Assembly (NCBI GenBank): GCA_950295325.1
Contig: OX485804.1
Location: 44,454,001-44,518,000 of the forward strand
Length of the DNA: 64,000 bases
DNA from: Polytrichum commune
Taxonomy: Eukaryota; Streptophyta; Polytrichopsida; Polytrichales; Polytrichaceae
Reading direction: 5' to 3'
Part shown: positions 21,353 through 34,400 of the stretch, in pieces
How the letters are laid out: each line of letters begins with the position of its first letter
Numbering within the stretch: the first letter of the stretch is position 1
Notes under the pieces: model-generated
What the model saw: only the letters and a program-made list of their open reading frames with translations
Told to the model about the DNA's origin: nothing
Database searches by the model: none
Made by a program: the position numbers and the translations under genes

Positions 21353-24300
21353 TTTATCATTTTGGTTTTGGAGATTATAACTCAGTTTGTTGTTGTTTTC
21401 CAGCTTTAAAAAAAGTTGTGTGTTGGTTTTATTTTTGATATCCGGCGCAAGTCTCATTCTTTCTCTCCATTATTTCATATTCATAATGTCAACCCGCGTT
21501 GCATTCTTCATTTTTTCTTCATTGTTCGGATCTCTTAACTTCTAGTTACAGAACAATCTAGCATACACCCATTCCAATAAAAGGTTGGTGCCTCACACAC
21601 CTCCTCCTTGTTTCATTAAATCATAAGTTTTCAATAATACTTAAGTTGCACACCACACAATACACTCCAATTCATACTACCCGCATCGCAAGGCTAAGCT
21701 GGGTTAGTTAATATCGATGCCTAAAAGGGTTGAACCCAATGTGAGATAAGGGGGAGGAAGCCCAAAGCAATACAATAGATGATGGAATAGTTAGTCATTT
21801 AGATTGTGATGTGACATTGATACTAGGGTGTGTTACGATTGAAATAATAGTGAAGAGTGTTTTTCAACGCTTGTACTCATGGTATGGAATAAAAGTTGTG
21901 CATGCTCGTATTTACGATTGGGTTACCCCATGGATTCAACAAGCGCGAGTGGTGCATTGGAAGTTGAGGTTAAGTATCATGCCTCTACACTCGTTGACAT
22001 AAGACATGTGATTCTCAAACCCACACTCGGACTAGGATGCTTAAGGGTGGTGGGTTTGGCATCACACCGCCCGCATTGCATTCTTCATTTATTACTGCTA
22101 ATCTAATTAGTTTGTGGATTAGCCCTTAAGTATCGTTTAAGTATCCCTAAACAATATGGCTCTCACAATCTTAACTGCTAATCACAAAACAATGTAGCAT
22201 AAACCCATTCCAATAAAAATTGGGTGCCTCACACAACTACTCACATGAGACTCCCATCTGGGCTAACCTTATGCTTGACTGAAGGCCATTTAAATCTAAC
22301 TCCACCCCTGACATGTGAACCTCCTTAATCAAACAGTCACCACCAAGGGCTTTATAAGTTTTAATGTTAAGAACGCATATGGGCACGATATTGGGCTCAC
22401 ATAGTGCTGACGTCAGCCCTAATTTATGTATATTTCAACGGAATTGGGCTCCCTTTTCAACAAATGTTTCTACTAATACCCCCTAAACCCACGGTAATAC
22501 ACCCACTTTCTGTCAAAATTTATACCAAAAATTTATGCTCTCCGCTCTCCGCTCTACGCTCACATACTTGAGTTTCCCTAATTAAGGTCAGCAGAAATTG
22601 CCCCAATTTTCCTCTTGCTGCACGGAGCGAAGAACAAGAATTTGTTGCACTCATGGCGTGCGACAAGCACTGACATCGAAGTCCCTGACAGTTGTGCGGC
22701 AACTCTAAACTCTTGAATGCACACGAATGGCGATATGTTGCACGCAACGGGTTCCCCCCCCCCCCCTTCCTCCAACTTCACCTTTAATAATGTATTCTTA
22801 TTACTAGAGTTTATTTATGTAGGATGCTCCCATTAATGAGTTCCTGAGGACTCCTGTCCGGATATCAAATATGGTTAATTTCAAGGTAGGGCTCCACCAA
22901 AGTCGTGCACAATATTTGTGAGAACACCTATATCATTTGAAGAATAGTATGTTGTGCTAAACCAAGCTATCGTTTATCAATGCATTGTACTTCAGGCATG
23001 TCAAACCTTAAGTTGTTGGGTACTCCTCGAACACACAGAAATGTTGATCATTGGCAATTGAAAGGGCTTGCTGTGTTATCCACCCAACCGCAGCGACCTG
23101 TTTGGAGCCCCGACCACTCAGTGTTTATCATGAATTTTAACGACGATGTGTTTGTTTGTAGCTTGAGGGATGGTATCGCAATATGTTTATGAGCTGGACA
23201 TGTGCAATTGATGCAGGATGCGTGCATGGATGATTGCGAGGATACAAAATTGGACTGCTCCGGGAATAGTGCCTCAACGTATGGAGCTCAACAACGCTCT
23301 CGAGCACATACTGGACGTTGTGGAAGGTTGAGCGATTAAGTTGTTGGGAGCGATTGACACGATGTTGTATTTCGCTGCCGTCGGAGGAGATCATGAGTTG
23401 ACAGTGTAACTAGGAGATATGGATTTCAGTATAGACACGTGTAGGAATTCCATAGTTCCATGAAGTGATTCCATAGATGATGTGTGTGTCACAGTACCAA
23501 TATGGACTTGTTTTTGTAGAAAGAATCTGGAAGTTGGACGTGAGTGGAGTATGTGGAGTAGTAGTGCCTTTGGTACTTGCCACGGAGTACTACACTATAG
23601 AGACTTGATGGCAACTAGGACATGTATGCATTGTAGACCTTCTGGCCTGCATATCCAACTGAAATGTTACCCAGTTTATGTTGCAAGATATCGTTGCGAA
23701 CACGACATTATATGTGCCCCTTATTGCTTCAAGCAACATTAATGTAATCCTTTTTGCACTCCACTTGTGCGTAGAAACTGGTCCAATGGCTGTCATTTAA
23801 ATATTGTTTTATTGATGTTCATGTCCCTGAAACCATGACATTGTGGTGGTCATCCACTGAATGTCGACCATTCACATCCCCTGCAAGCCCTTTTGCAAAT
23901 GAAGGTCACAAGTCCTGCCAAATTCTAAGGCACTACTTGGTTCACATTGTGAGATATGGAGAACATCGATCACATGGTACATGACTTCTTAAAAAAACAA
24001 CACTTTAGGAGGCGTCAAAATATGTCAATGAATTTCGAAATTTCGAGGCGTATTCGCTCGATAATGTCACGTTTCTAAAGTTCCACATGCACTGGCTACA
24101 TGGTTAACTGCAGTGTTGTCTCACAGCAACCGGATATTTCTCAGACTCAGCGCGGCGAGCAGGCCAACGCCTTGTGTGCAATTCATAATTTTGGCATTCA
24201 AGCGAGTTGGCTTCAGAGAAGTACTCATTGTAATCACCACGTGAAAGTGTACAAGCCAGTAAGGGAAGTTGCTAAACTCACATCACATGAAGGAATTTTG

Positions 24301-25440
24301 GATGTATATAAGCCACATACATACGCGTACAAGTGGCAATTTTTCACATCCGGCATTGAATGAAGCAATATATGGCCACTCCGCACGCGCGTGGAAGACA
24401 TATATATATATATGTATGCATATATATATATTTTTTATTTTTTATTATTTTTTATTATTTATTTTTTATTGTTGGTGTATGCATTTTGGTGCGGCAATCA
24501 TTGGAAACGTCAACTGCGACATAAATTGGGATTTGGTGGAACACATGTGCAAACTGTGGTCAAAAGAACCGCAATAGAAAAACGATTACGGTTTTTTTTT
24601 ACCATGTTTTCTACTAGTGTATGGACATCCACTTTGGACACTAAGCAGTAAACACATTTTGAATGTACACGATGCTCTATGTGCACCTCATTCCACACTT
24701 GCATTCCATGCCGTTTTGAGCAGTGACCTATTGTATGGACATCCACTTTGGACACTAAGCAGTAAACACATTTTGAATGTACACGATGCTCTATGTGCAC
24801 CTCATTCCACACTTGCATTCCAATCCGTCTTCAACTTGTGCAATTTGTGAAGTATATCGTGTGAGCAATGTGTGAGCAGGTCATTGGTCATGTTGGTTAT
24901 AATCCCATACATGTTGTAAATGGTTTGCTTGTGTTGATTTGGACCCACATTGGCATACGACGATTACAAGCATATGATGTACATGCAATTCAACATGGAA
25001 TATGAATGTGTGTCATGAATGTGCTCGACAAGGAAATGGTATTTAAGACACAAATGTTCCACAGTTGTTGAGGATTTATGCTCATTGTCAAATTCCGGGA
25101 TGGTGGATGATGACATTTTGGCGAACAATGTTATATTTACCCCTAAACCCCATATTGGCTGTAGTTCAAGTCTTCAAAAAAACTATCGACCATTTCATGT
25201 TTTATAAAAATCTTGTGACATTTTTCACCGCTATTGTTGTTATCTTTTTTACATGAACACATTTTTTGGGATTTATATTTTATTTGTGTGCTCACACTTA
25301 ATGTACTTGTAGCTTTCCAAGACATACCAAAGTCACTGTCCCCCGGCACTGGTTCCCAATCACTACAAAACAATGCACTAATGCACGAGTGACTGTGGAC
25401 TAAACACCTCGAAATTCTTTGTTATTTCGTAGTGACTTCA
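21353..25440. other. Intergenic region without a recognised gene
   Basis: I see no convincing coding sequence. It holds a diverged direct repeat (about 21490-21610 and 22068-22240, sharing GCATTCTTCATTT and CCCATTCCAATAAAA), a C14 run near 22745, AT repeats near 24399-24430 and a 114 bp tandem duplication at 24619-24840. Short open frames at 22980-23790 show no family signature. Confidence 0.6.
24619..24840. repeat. Two-copy tandem repeat, 114 bp period
   Basis: Two nearly identical copies begin GTATGGACATCCACTTTGG at 24619 and 24733 and both contain TTTTGAATGTACACGATGC. The similarity is high, so the duplication is recent. Confidence 0.85.
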
Positions 25441-25464
25441 CAACGCATTCCTTGTAGTGTAGGC

Positions 25465-25830
25465 ACCCACTTCTTTCAGTTGCCCCTCCCCCCCCAACTA
25501 CTATTTCCAAGGTGAAGGTGTCTAGTAAATAACTTGACACCCACATATGTGAGGTTAATTCATCTCAAGTAAACCCCTGTAATCTATCTTCAAGCCTTTG
25601 ATGTGTCAAATCATCTAAATAAAAGAGATCTACAAGCCACTAAAATGTAATTGATTGTGTGTTCACCTTGCGTAAAGTTGCTCCACTTGCTCAAAGAGGT
25701 GGGTGTTGACCATAGTTGCAACGAAACACGTTTCTACCTATTTCAAAACAAAAATCAACGTTTGTTTGAAATGATGTTGCTAAACAAGAGTCTAAGTTTA
25801 GGGTTTTGTTGTGGTTGTGGATGTGCCATC
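25465..25830. repeat. Segmental duplicate of 39055-39422
   Basis: Nearly identical to 39055-39422, including a poly-C run near the left end (25487 and 39077), GTTAATTCATCTCAAGTAAA and GTTGTGGTTGTGGATGTGCCA at the right end. Beyond 25830 this copy continues as a duplicate of 34563-35317 while the 39 kb copy continues differently, so the junction is a mosaic breakpoint. Confidence 0.85.
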
Positions 25831-26548
25831 TACCAAGATCGATTCTACTAGTCAAAGATTTTGCCAAGAAGAATAATCTCGCAAAGTGTAAACTCTCCAA
25901 GATGCTTATAAATCTGGTGTGAACCACCCACTACACCACTTAACCAAGAATCCTCTGTTCCAAACGCAAACCCACCTCCCACATTCCAAATTGCGAATTA
26001 CAGATCGGCTCAATTAATTCTTTACCATAAAATTTAAATGACATCACACTTTTGTTGTCAGGCGCACACCTGCAAAACAAGATGGCAGCTCTCGCAAATG
26101 GCGAATTGAAGTCGGCGTACAGCTTCAACTTTCCCTCCTCCTCCTCCTCCTCCTCCTCTTGCTGCTGCTGCTTCCATCTCTTCCAAACTCTCCTGTTCAA
26201 TGAGCAAACCTCAATTACAAGCTGATGAGTCAATTCCTCCAATCTTTGATGAATCTCGAGGACTTCTCAGATTGATTGTGCGCCGATTCTTGTGATGATC
26301 AATGGAAGGGATCATGAAGTGGAATTGAGTGAGGCCAAAAGAAGAAGAAATATGCAACTTCGCGTGAAATTTCGTTTCAATTAGAATGTTAAATGCAATT
26401 CCCACCTGCATAGTTGGTGATGAAGATTTCAGCACTTCTATTCTAGGCAAAGATGATTGAAGTCAGCTGACATGGTGGGCGATAATGTAACATTACACGG
26501 CAAGTTGAACATATTCATGACAATGCGGTCATGGCCATTTTACACTCG
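25830..26548 (-). pseudogene. Displaced copy of theta-GST exon 1 and flanks
   Basis: Matches 34563-35317 along its length, with scattered substitutions and one gap of roughly 30 bp near 26470. The minus strand still reads KLKLYADFNSPFARAAILFC before a donor-like AG|GTGTGC, the N-terminal beta strand of a theta glutathione transferase. The start ATG is out of frame with this because the CTC/CTG microsatellite (26132-26170) differs from the gene copy. No later GST exons follow, so this is a non-functional duplicate. Confidence 0.78.
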
Positions 26549-27738
26549 AAACTCCGTAGCATCACACCTGTGGCAACTAAAGTGCACATGATATCACGGA
26601 GTTTTGTAGTGTTAACATGGATGCGTGGTGGTATAGAATTAGTATAGCATGTGACATTATGGAATAACACAAGGGAGATGTGAGGACAATTTGAATTCGT
26701 TCTCCTGTCACCTACGCTAGGGTGGTCCACTCCACTTGTCCTTCCCGGGTGATGTGGTAGACGCATGCACCAACATTCAACAAGTGCCATAAGAAGAAGA
26801 AGAAGAATAAGAATAAGAAGGTGGCACTTCACATGTTGACACATGCTGCACTGCGAGAAGGTGTGGGTTGACTTCTTTGGTGGTTTGCATTAATGACAAA
26901 TTTCGTGATATAAGGGAGAGAAATGTGACAATAAGGAGCGAGATTTGAACTACAATCATCCGTTCCCTATGGCTTTGGGAAATTAGAGAGTGTGTGACAC
27001 TGTGGAGGTTGATATTACAAAGTTTAGGGTGTAATCTTGAAGGAAAATCAAAATTTTATATTGGGTTTAGGGGCAGGACCGATTTTGTGATTGGCCACCA
27101 TGGGGGGGTGGACAAAGAGGACTAAGAGGCCAACTGAATGGCTTATGTGGACTTTGGTGACTTAGAGAGCAATAGAGGGAAATTAAGGTTAGGTATGTGT
27201 GGCAAAAAGAGATTCCGGTTGTGGCATAGGGAAAGTGATGAAACCAATGGAAATACATTGTGTTAGATGGGGGGAAGTTGAAGGCCTTTGAGTAGAGCAA
27301 GCAAAGCATTATTTAATCATATGTTTGCCTCGACTGCTTCTGGTGGAGGTTGGAGGCTCCTTGCTTATATGGTGTATGTGTGTTGTCACGCCTCAGGGGA
27401 CAACTCTATTTATTTACATGTCAAAGAGTGCATTGTAGAGAAATATATAGCTTATGCTTGTAAATAAAGATAGTTCCTATATATAGTTCTGACATGTATT
27501 TTTGTGGTTCTTTGTTTTTTGCATATGTTTGCCAAGCAACTACTATACTAATTGACATGCCAATATAAGTATTTAACACATGTGCAATGACTATGCTTTG
27601 AGATTTGTTGAAATTTCAAACTAAATGTGTAAGTGGAATTGTCCTCAACAATCGCTGCTCTTGTTAGTGCATCTATGGAGTGGAGACGAGCAACTTTATG
27701 AACTTTAGTGGAAAGGTTGAGTAAGGTCAAGTTTACAT
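26549..27738. other. Intergenic, no gene recognised
   Basis: Unique-looking sequence with a short AAG repeat at 26790-26820. Open frames are short and show no conserved motif. I see no RNA gene or clear repeat. Confidence 0.55.
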
Positions 27739-28092
27739 GGGGTCCCAAGTCCCACCATGGAGGCAAAGTCCCAACTTTTGAGCCTCAAAAAACCATTAGG
27801 ATATTGAATATTATCATTAAAGTCGGATCTTGACTATTTTATGCAAAAATGTTTGCGAGACTTGTGTTGAGAGTTGGGTCTAGCTTTTTGCTTGACCCGA
27901 CTCTCAACACAAGTCCCCAGCCTCACCTTCAAAAATGTTGCCATGTAGGCATCCATGTCATACTTGGGACTTAGGACTTGGCACCGCATATGAAGTGTTA
28001 AGTCCCACCTTCCAAGCTCTCAATGGTTGAGATTGCACAAATTGACCTCAAATGACCTGGGACTTAGGACTTGGGACTTGGGACCCATGTGA
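27739..28092. mobile_element. MITE with GGGTCCCAAGTCC termini, copy 1
   Basis: A block of about 350 bp with terminal GGGTCCCAAGTCC on one side and its inverse on the other, and an internal near-perfect hairpin (27858-27917, arm ACTTGTGTTGAGAGTTGGGTC). A second copy lies in the opposite orientation at 44004-44375. No coding capacity. Confidence 0.68.
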
Positions 28093-29587
28093 ACTAGCCG
28101 TAAAAGTTATTTATTGCTACGAATCCTCTCCCACGCTTTGGCCTTGAGGTCTCTTTTGGTGCCACATAAACAACTATAACTACAAACAAAATAAAACTAA
28201 AGATAGTAAATTGTAACTTTCGTGAGTACTCCCAACTTCACCTTGTAACATACTCGGGGAAGTAAAAGTAGTTGTGTTTGTTATCAATACACATTTTCCT
28301 TCCTTTATTACTCAAAAATAGAACTAAAGAAAGTAAATTGCAACCATAAACCACCGAAACAATAGTTGTGTGTAAATGCACCTTGAGTGAAAGGGAATAA
28401 CTAATATGGGAAGTGTTGATTGGCCAAGATGTGATGATGTTGGCATCAAGGAAGGTTGACCCGTTTATGGAAAACGAACATATCATGATTGTTGATGGAT
28501 GCTATGGATGTGTTCATAAAGGCTCAAAGCCTCTGACTCATTCCTCCCACCCAGCTCGGATATGAAGCTCATAAAATGGAGGATCCTTTGACCATGCCAT
28601 CAGCATGGTCAAACTTAAGCATGTGTCCCTTCAGTAGAGAAAAAAACTTACAGGTGAAATGAAAAGGTGATGGATCCTATTGAGTAAATGTGAAAAGTGA
28701 GGGGAAAGTGCACATTATAGAAAGCCCTACCTCCATTTTGTACATGGAGGGGGTGCCTACGGGTCATATTCGATATTATCGTGGATGATTTTTGGCATAA
28801 TTTTGTGGCTATGTTCAAAATATATAGTATTTCAACTTGCTACACTAGGTAGCAAAAACTCACTGCGACAAATACCTAGTCCTTAATGATACTCAACGTA
28901 TAAGCTTTACCTCTCTCTGCTCCTAGTTAAACGTATTCCCACCACAAGCCCCGTCAACTTCATATACATGTGGTCCAACATCGTTGATCAAGAATTTTCC
29001 TCAATCATGAACGTGCATCCTACTACTCCAACAATGGCAATTCCCATTGTGTGAACAATGGGTGTTTTTGTGAAGGTGACTTAACCAAATATCATCAAGG
29101 TGGCAACTAAATCAACATGTATTACTCACCCATTGAAGTAGAGCAACTCTACCACCAATTAGGAGCCAAAAATAGGTGTCCAATTAATTAACAAAGCTAA
29201 CAGTATTAGGCTCATCTACCTTAGTGTGCATTTCAGAGACCTCCAACAAAGTAAGATCCAATTCATATATCACATTCTACTTGGACGGTTTTGGATCTAA
29301 AACCCAAACACATATTTTATTTTCCAACAAAGATTTTGATCAAAATGAAAACAATCATTTCGCATAATCTTTCCTTGTTACATGTTATTTTCTATGGAAA
29401 AAAATACCATGAATTTATGGTACGTGGAGAGGTTGATGCAAAAAACTCCTCAAGTACAAGGTTTCACACTTTTAATGCATAATGGTGTATCATGTGTGAC
29501 ATCTAACAAAAACAGTCCGCGCTCAAGCAAATGCCAGTCTCCACTTGGCACATGCGGGAGTGGAGCTTGGGGATCGACATGCAGGTA
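28093..29587. other. Intergenic, no gene recognised
   Basis: AT-rich sequence. It includes a small perfect hairpin at about 28595-28621 (arm TTTGACCATGC) and a segment at 28975-29065 similar to 35395-35480. No supported gene. Confidence 0.5.
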
Positions 29588-31239
29588 CAGTCTAACCTTG
29601 ATAATGTCACCCTTGTTAATAGAACACCTTGATATTGTCACCTAAAAGTTTGAAACCGATTTTCATAGTGTAAAACTCCCTCGTTATTATCCCTATCACC
29701 CTTGGTAATGTCACTATTTTGTTCCAAAATCCGTAGTGTAAATGTGATAATATCAAGTATGGATGGATTGTATGTGATGGTTGGATGGACAAATTGAAGA
29801 AATATGATCCAGAGGACATCTTCAATTTTGATGAGACAGGTTTGTATTATAGAGCCTCTCCTTGCAAGACTTTGAATATTGGGAAGGCGAAAGGAAATAA
29901 GAAAAAGAAGGACCGTGTGACATTGGGGCTTTGCACTAACATCTCATGGAAGGAGCGATTGAAGCTTGTTTTCATTCACAAATCAGCGCGTCCCAGATGC
30001 TTTCCTCAAAATTTTGATCCAAATAGTACAGTACACTATTATTCTAACAATTCAGCCTGGATGAATGGTGGTGTTTTTACACATTGGGTGAAGAGTGAGA
30101 ACCGAAAAATGGCATTGAAAGACAGAAAGATTTGCATTATTATGGAAAATGCAGAATGCCATGATATTCATGGTGAGGTCAAGAAAGTTATAGATGGGTT
30201 TAATGCCTTTGTACTCTCCCATATCACTATCTTGTTCCTTCCACCAAATGTGACTTCAGTTGTTCAGCCTTTGAATCAAGGAGTGATTGCAGCATTCAAA
30301 ATGTACTATAAGCGCAAGCTTGTTAACTGGACTTTGCAACAAATTGATAACAATTCAAATGAAGATTTGGAGAAACTGAATGTTGATCTATTTCAAGCTA
30401 TGCTATGGTGTGTGGCGGCATGGCATGAATTAGATGATCAAACCATTAGAAATTGTTGGAGAAAGTCCGCCATATTGCCTACAGAGTGGAATGCATATAT
30501 CAACAATTTTGATGAACGTATGAAGTCCAAAATGGAGGAAGCAGCTTTGGAATTGGGCAATCTCATCGCCGCATTGAATTTGGGTTTGGATGTCGAAGGC
30601 AAGCCTGTAGAAAAGCTTTGTCCTTTGGAGTACATAAACATGGAAGGTGAAGATGATTTTGAGGTGGAATATTCTACTGAGGAGCTTGTGCAATTAGTGC
30701 AAGATGGCGAACATGTTCTTGATTCCATGGAAGTAGACCCATTGATTGTTGATAGCAGTGATGATGAGCCTAGAGTAGTGAAGCTAAGCGGTGCACAAAA
30801 ATATGCTAAAGATGTTTTGAATTTTATGGCTAGCCAAGGTTCTCAGATTTTCAACACTCAGGAGTTGTTAGGGATGGAAAAAACCCATGACAAACTCATT
30901 AAAATTGGTGTTGCACATTTAACATCAACAAAACAATGTGACATTAGAAGCTTCTTTGTCTCTAGTGAGAGGTCTTTACCTGATCTCAATGACACATTAT
31001 GATGTGCTCTTGTTGTTATTCACAATTTTGAATTAGATTTTACATTCAAAAACATTAAAGTCTCGTATTTGTTATTTTATTTTTTACATTGTAATTTCAT
31101 TTTGATTTTCTACCCTTTTTTTTGATAATATCACATTATGCAGAAATCTTCAAAATGTGACATTATCAAATATGTCACACCTTGTTTATGTCACTCTTTT
31201 TGGTGAAACGGATGGTGTGACATTATCAAGGTTAGACTG
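29588..31239 (+). mobile_element. Pogo/Tigger-like DNA transposon, internally deleted
   Basis: The 1652 bp element has matching inverted ends (CAGTCTAACCTTGATAATGT at 29588 and its reverse complement ending at 31239), each flanked by TA (29586-29587 and 31240-31241), the target site of the Tc1/mariner/pogo superfamily. Sub-terminal copies of CCTTGATATTGTCAC and GTGACATTATCAA lie just inside. The encoded protein lacks the N-terminal CENP-B-type helix-turn-helix region normal for the family; the coding frame begins close to the left end, so a deletion removed it. Confidence 0.92.
29785..31002 (+). CDS. Pogo-like DDE transposase, N-terminally truncated, 405 aa
   Basis: An open frame from ATG 29785 to TGA 31000. 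It aligns in pattern with the DDE_1 region of Tigger/pogo transposases: FNFDETGLYYRASPCKTL (first acid in FDE), KGNKKKKDRVTLGLC, FLPPNVTSVVQPLNQGVI, then a C-terminal acidic tail. The second catalytic position normally reads MDNA.CH and here is MENAECH. The third normally reads QPMDQG or QPLDQG and here is QPLNQG. With the HTH region missing and two of three acids changed, it is unlikely to catalyse transposition. The frame is otherwise undamaged, so recent decay or a domesticated role are both possible. Confidence 0.88.
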   Translation: MDKLKKYDPEDIFNFDETGLYYRASPCKTLNIGKAKGNKKKKDRVTLGLCTNISWKERLKLVFIHKSARPRCFPQNFDPNSTVHYYSNNSAWMNGGVFTHWVKSENRKMALKDRKICIIMENAECHDIHGEVKKVIDGFNAFVLSHITILFLPPNVTSVVQPLNQGVIAAFKMYYKRKLVNWTLQQIDNNSNEDLEKLNVDLFQAMLWCVAAWHELDDQTIRNCWRKSAILPTEWNAYINNFDERMKSKMEEAALELGNLIAALNLGLDVEGKPVEKLCPLEYINMEGEDDFEVEYSTEELVQLVQDGEHVLDSMEVDPLIVDSSDDEPRVVKLSGAQKYAKDVLNFMASQGSQIFNTQELLGMEKTHDKLIKIGVAHLTSTKQCDIRSFFVSSERSLPDLNDTL

Positions 31240-31449
31240 TACAATGAAGAGCTGTGAGGTCATCTCTCCTCATCCATGTCTATTAGTCAATGATTATGGG
31301 TCAAAATTCCCTCAACAAAAACACCACTTTTGTGAAGTAATATCTGATATTCATATCACATTATGCTCAACTCCTCCAACATCTGACAAGGGAGTCGTTT
31401 TATGGAGTTTTCATTTTCAGTACGACCAAAGAGAAGCTCGAGAACTAAA

Positions 31450-34400
31450 CTACTGAGCCATTATACTTCCAGCTTGGATTTGCCTTGCAGTAGCATATGC
31501 TGATTCATGCGCTTCCTCGAAATGAGGGTTAGTGGAATTCGCCACCTCAACCATCCAGGCCTTGAGTTTCTCCCTCGACCCCAGCAAATCTTTCTGTGTC
31601 TCAGGATCGAAAAACTGCCCATTACACACATCCACATTGCATTAATATATATATAAAACACAAAAATAAATCACTTGAATAGACTGTTTCACAATATCCA
31701 TGCCAAGACACGAGGATCACCTTGCTCATTAGAGTAGAAGCGCTCATAACCGATCACTTATTTGGAGAAGTATAAGGCGGTGAAAGTTTTTCCCATGTAG
31801 GAAGATAGAAATCAAGAGGACTAAAAATTATTGCCATTTGTCATATCCAACTTGGCCAAGACCATGCCCTATCCAACATGGACATTAGCTCTTGGCCATC
31901 AAAGTGTTGAATCAGACAGCACTCTATGGTATATGGAATTGGTATCTTACCTTAAGCTGCTTTATCTGGCAGACCAAAACTATATCAGCCAAAGACACCT
32001 CCTCTCCATTTTCCAGGAATTTTCCGGGTCCACGTAATAATACAGTCTCCACCAAATCCAAGGAATCCTTCAGATTTTTCTCGTACTTTGCTTCCAGCTT
32101 TTCATCCGACTCCAACTGATGCAGTTGTGCAACCTCCGGAATCTTGGCAAACACTCGGAGTTGCAGAAGGTTACCTGAAATTCATTTCCAGCAGCCACCA
32201 TTCCTTAGTTTTATGGTGTTCATAATAGAGTAGAATAGAATACACTTCCAGATCACACATCTACACTCGATTGAAATAGATGAAATCAAAATAGAATGAT
32301 CAATCTAAGGATTCAGTTTGAACTTTGACGTTGTTAGGAATCCTGTGACGTTTGTGCATTACATACCCGCATTCGAAGTAATGTTCAATGGCATCCAATC
32401 CAAAACACTGTCGATAACTGCCCGCCTCTTTGGATCTTGTGGGTACCTGAATTGTTGAGTCATCTCGTCAACAACAGTCTTACGGTACGCCGCCCAGTTG
32501 TGTGCACTTCCAACTCCAAAAAATAATTTCTAGCTCTTGGATTGGCTTGGCAAATTGTGTCCTCTAGTTAGCGATTGTAGAATTAAAATCACACAGACTG
32601 TCGTGCCAAGTTTCATAGTCGGAGTAGAAATGCAAAAGGTATAACAGTCCAAAGTGAAGACTGTGTTTCTATTTGAATGATCAAATAGGCGCTCGCAACT
32701 TATGGTAACTAATGAACCAACAACGGTGTCTATATTGTCTAATCTCATAGTCTAATTTCATTGTAATTTTAATAAATTTCTTAACTATGAGTCATATAAC
32801 ACTCAAATTGAGGCATCCATGAAGAAGAGTCACCAAATAAGGCCCATTATAGGACATTGAAATCAAGTGCTTCCTGAATTTAGCGTTTCGAAGGAGTGTT
32901 TTTGCTCACCAATGGTCCGGTACATTCCGTGTTGTCGCCAAGTACCGCATAATAGTAACACTGCACCAAATATACCCATCATCAGTCAACTTTCATATTA
33001 ATTAAACCTCAAGATACTGTTTCGGAAAATTTGTTTGAGGTCCTTGGCAGACTCGGGCCCCTTTCCATGTAAGAAATTAAGAGCTTGAAGAATGGAACCT
33101 TCTCACTGACGTTAAAGGAGCCTCTAACTCACACTTGGTCACCCCAGTCCAATTTACATTTGAGCTATCAATTTGAGAGCTTGAACTCTCAACCGCGCTT
33201 ACAACGCTTACATGGCGCGTTCATGGATCCCACACGGAACAACTACGACGAGCTGCAGTTATTTTCAAAAGCTGTCCGCCAAATTTCTAAGGTACCTAAG
33301 GGAGGTCACCTACAAATATCAAGCTCTCATTCCAGCTCTCGTTTGAGTCCGCCACACCAGTAGGCTAATTTCAAACATTCTTCAGCTTGTTATGGAACTC
33401 TGCTTTGTTTAGTGCCATTTTCATTCCTCCCTTGATAGCTATCTCACTTTGGACATGGCCACTTTATACTTGCTCAAATCATTAACAGCTTTCAAGAGGA
33501 TTGGTGAACCTCTCCACAGTTGAATTAAAGCTTTCCAACTCCAAATATCGAACTCCCAAAAATTGTAAGTTCAGGCTCTCAACTCCATCAAAAAGTTTTA
33601 AGGATTCATCACACACCTCTCACGAAGCTTGAATCCGTCGTCATCAATGCAGGGGATTCTTTGCATGGGGTTGATTTCTGTCATCACCAACATCTTTGTG
33701 TTATACTATCAACAATTAAAAGTACCTAAACTGGAACTGAAACCAAAACCATATGCGGCTATGTCGGATTCTGAACCTGAAGTAACCAAATGTGAAGCCA
33801 CGTTGTACATATGCAAGTTTCAATTCTACTCACTAACTTGCAAACTTCGCCTTATATTGCTATCAAGATTGAAAAGTACCGAAATAGCCACATGTGGCGG
33901 CTATGTCGGATTCTGAACCCAAAAGACCGAATTTGAAGAGCTAAACTCCTCAAACGTATCTATGCAAGCTGTGGTTCCACTCACTCACTTGCAAACTCGG
34001 GCGTTCTCGTCTCCCGTTTCACGGCGTCAATGTGGATATACTCATGCTCAATGCCATTTACCCTGCACTCCCAATCAATCAGCCCTCATAGTCCAACTCA
34101 TAAAAGTCCACCAAAAAAATTAATTTCTCCCCCTTCGAGAGGGTTTCCGCCATTGTTGATCTGGTACATAGGTGAATGCATGGTATCAATAATCGACACC
34201 AATAACGGTATCAAAGAAGCTACCTGTGCGTATTAAAATAGTATCACCAGTCAAATATTGATATTTGGTGGTATATCACCATTGTTAAGGTCGACATTCT
34301 TTTGTATCTGGGCCACCAATCGTGCAAGCTCAACCCATCTTGTAATCCTTAATGACCAAACCCGAAATGGAAGCCGTATCCGAGTCTCATAGCATTCTTA

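Noticed and set aside
22745-22758. Long poly-C and poly-G runs (also 25487, 39077, 45865, 60834) as telomeric or regulatory sites
   Set aside because: They are plain homopolymers without telomere-type units; two belong to one duplicated segment. They may reflect assembly or slippage.
28595-28621. Short perfect hairpin as a transcription terminator
   Set aside because: There is no adjacent gene, and intrinsic hairpin terminators are not a feature of plant nuclear genes.
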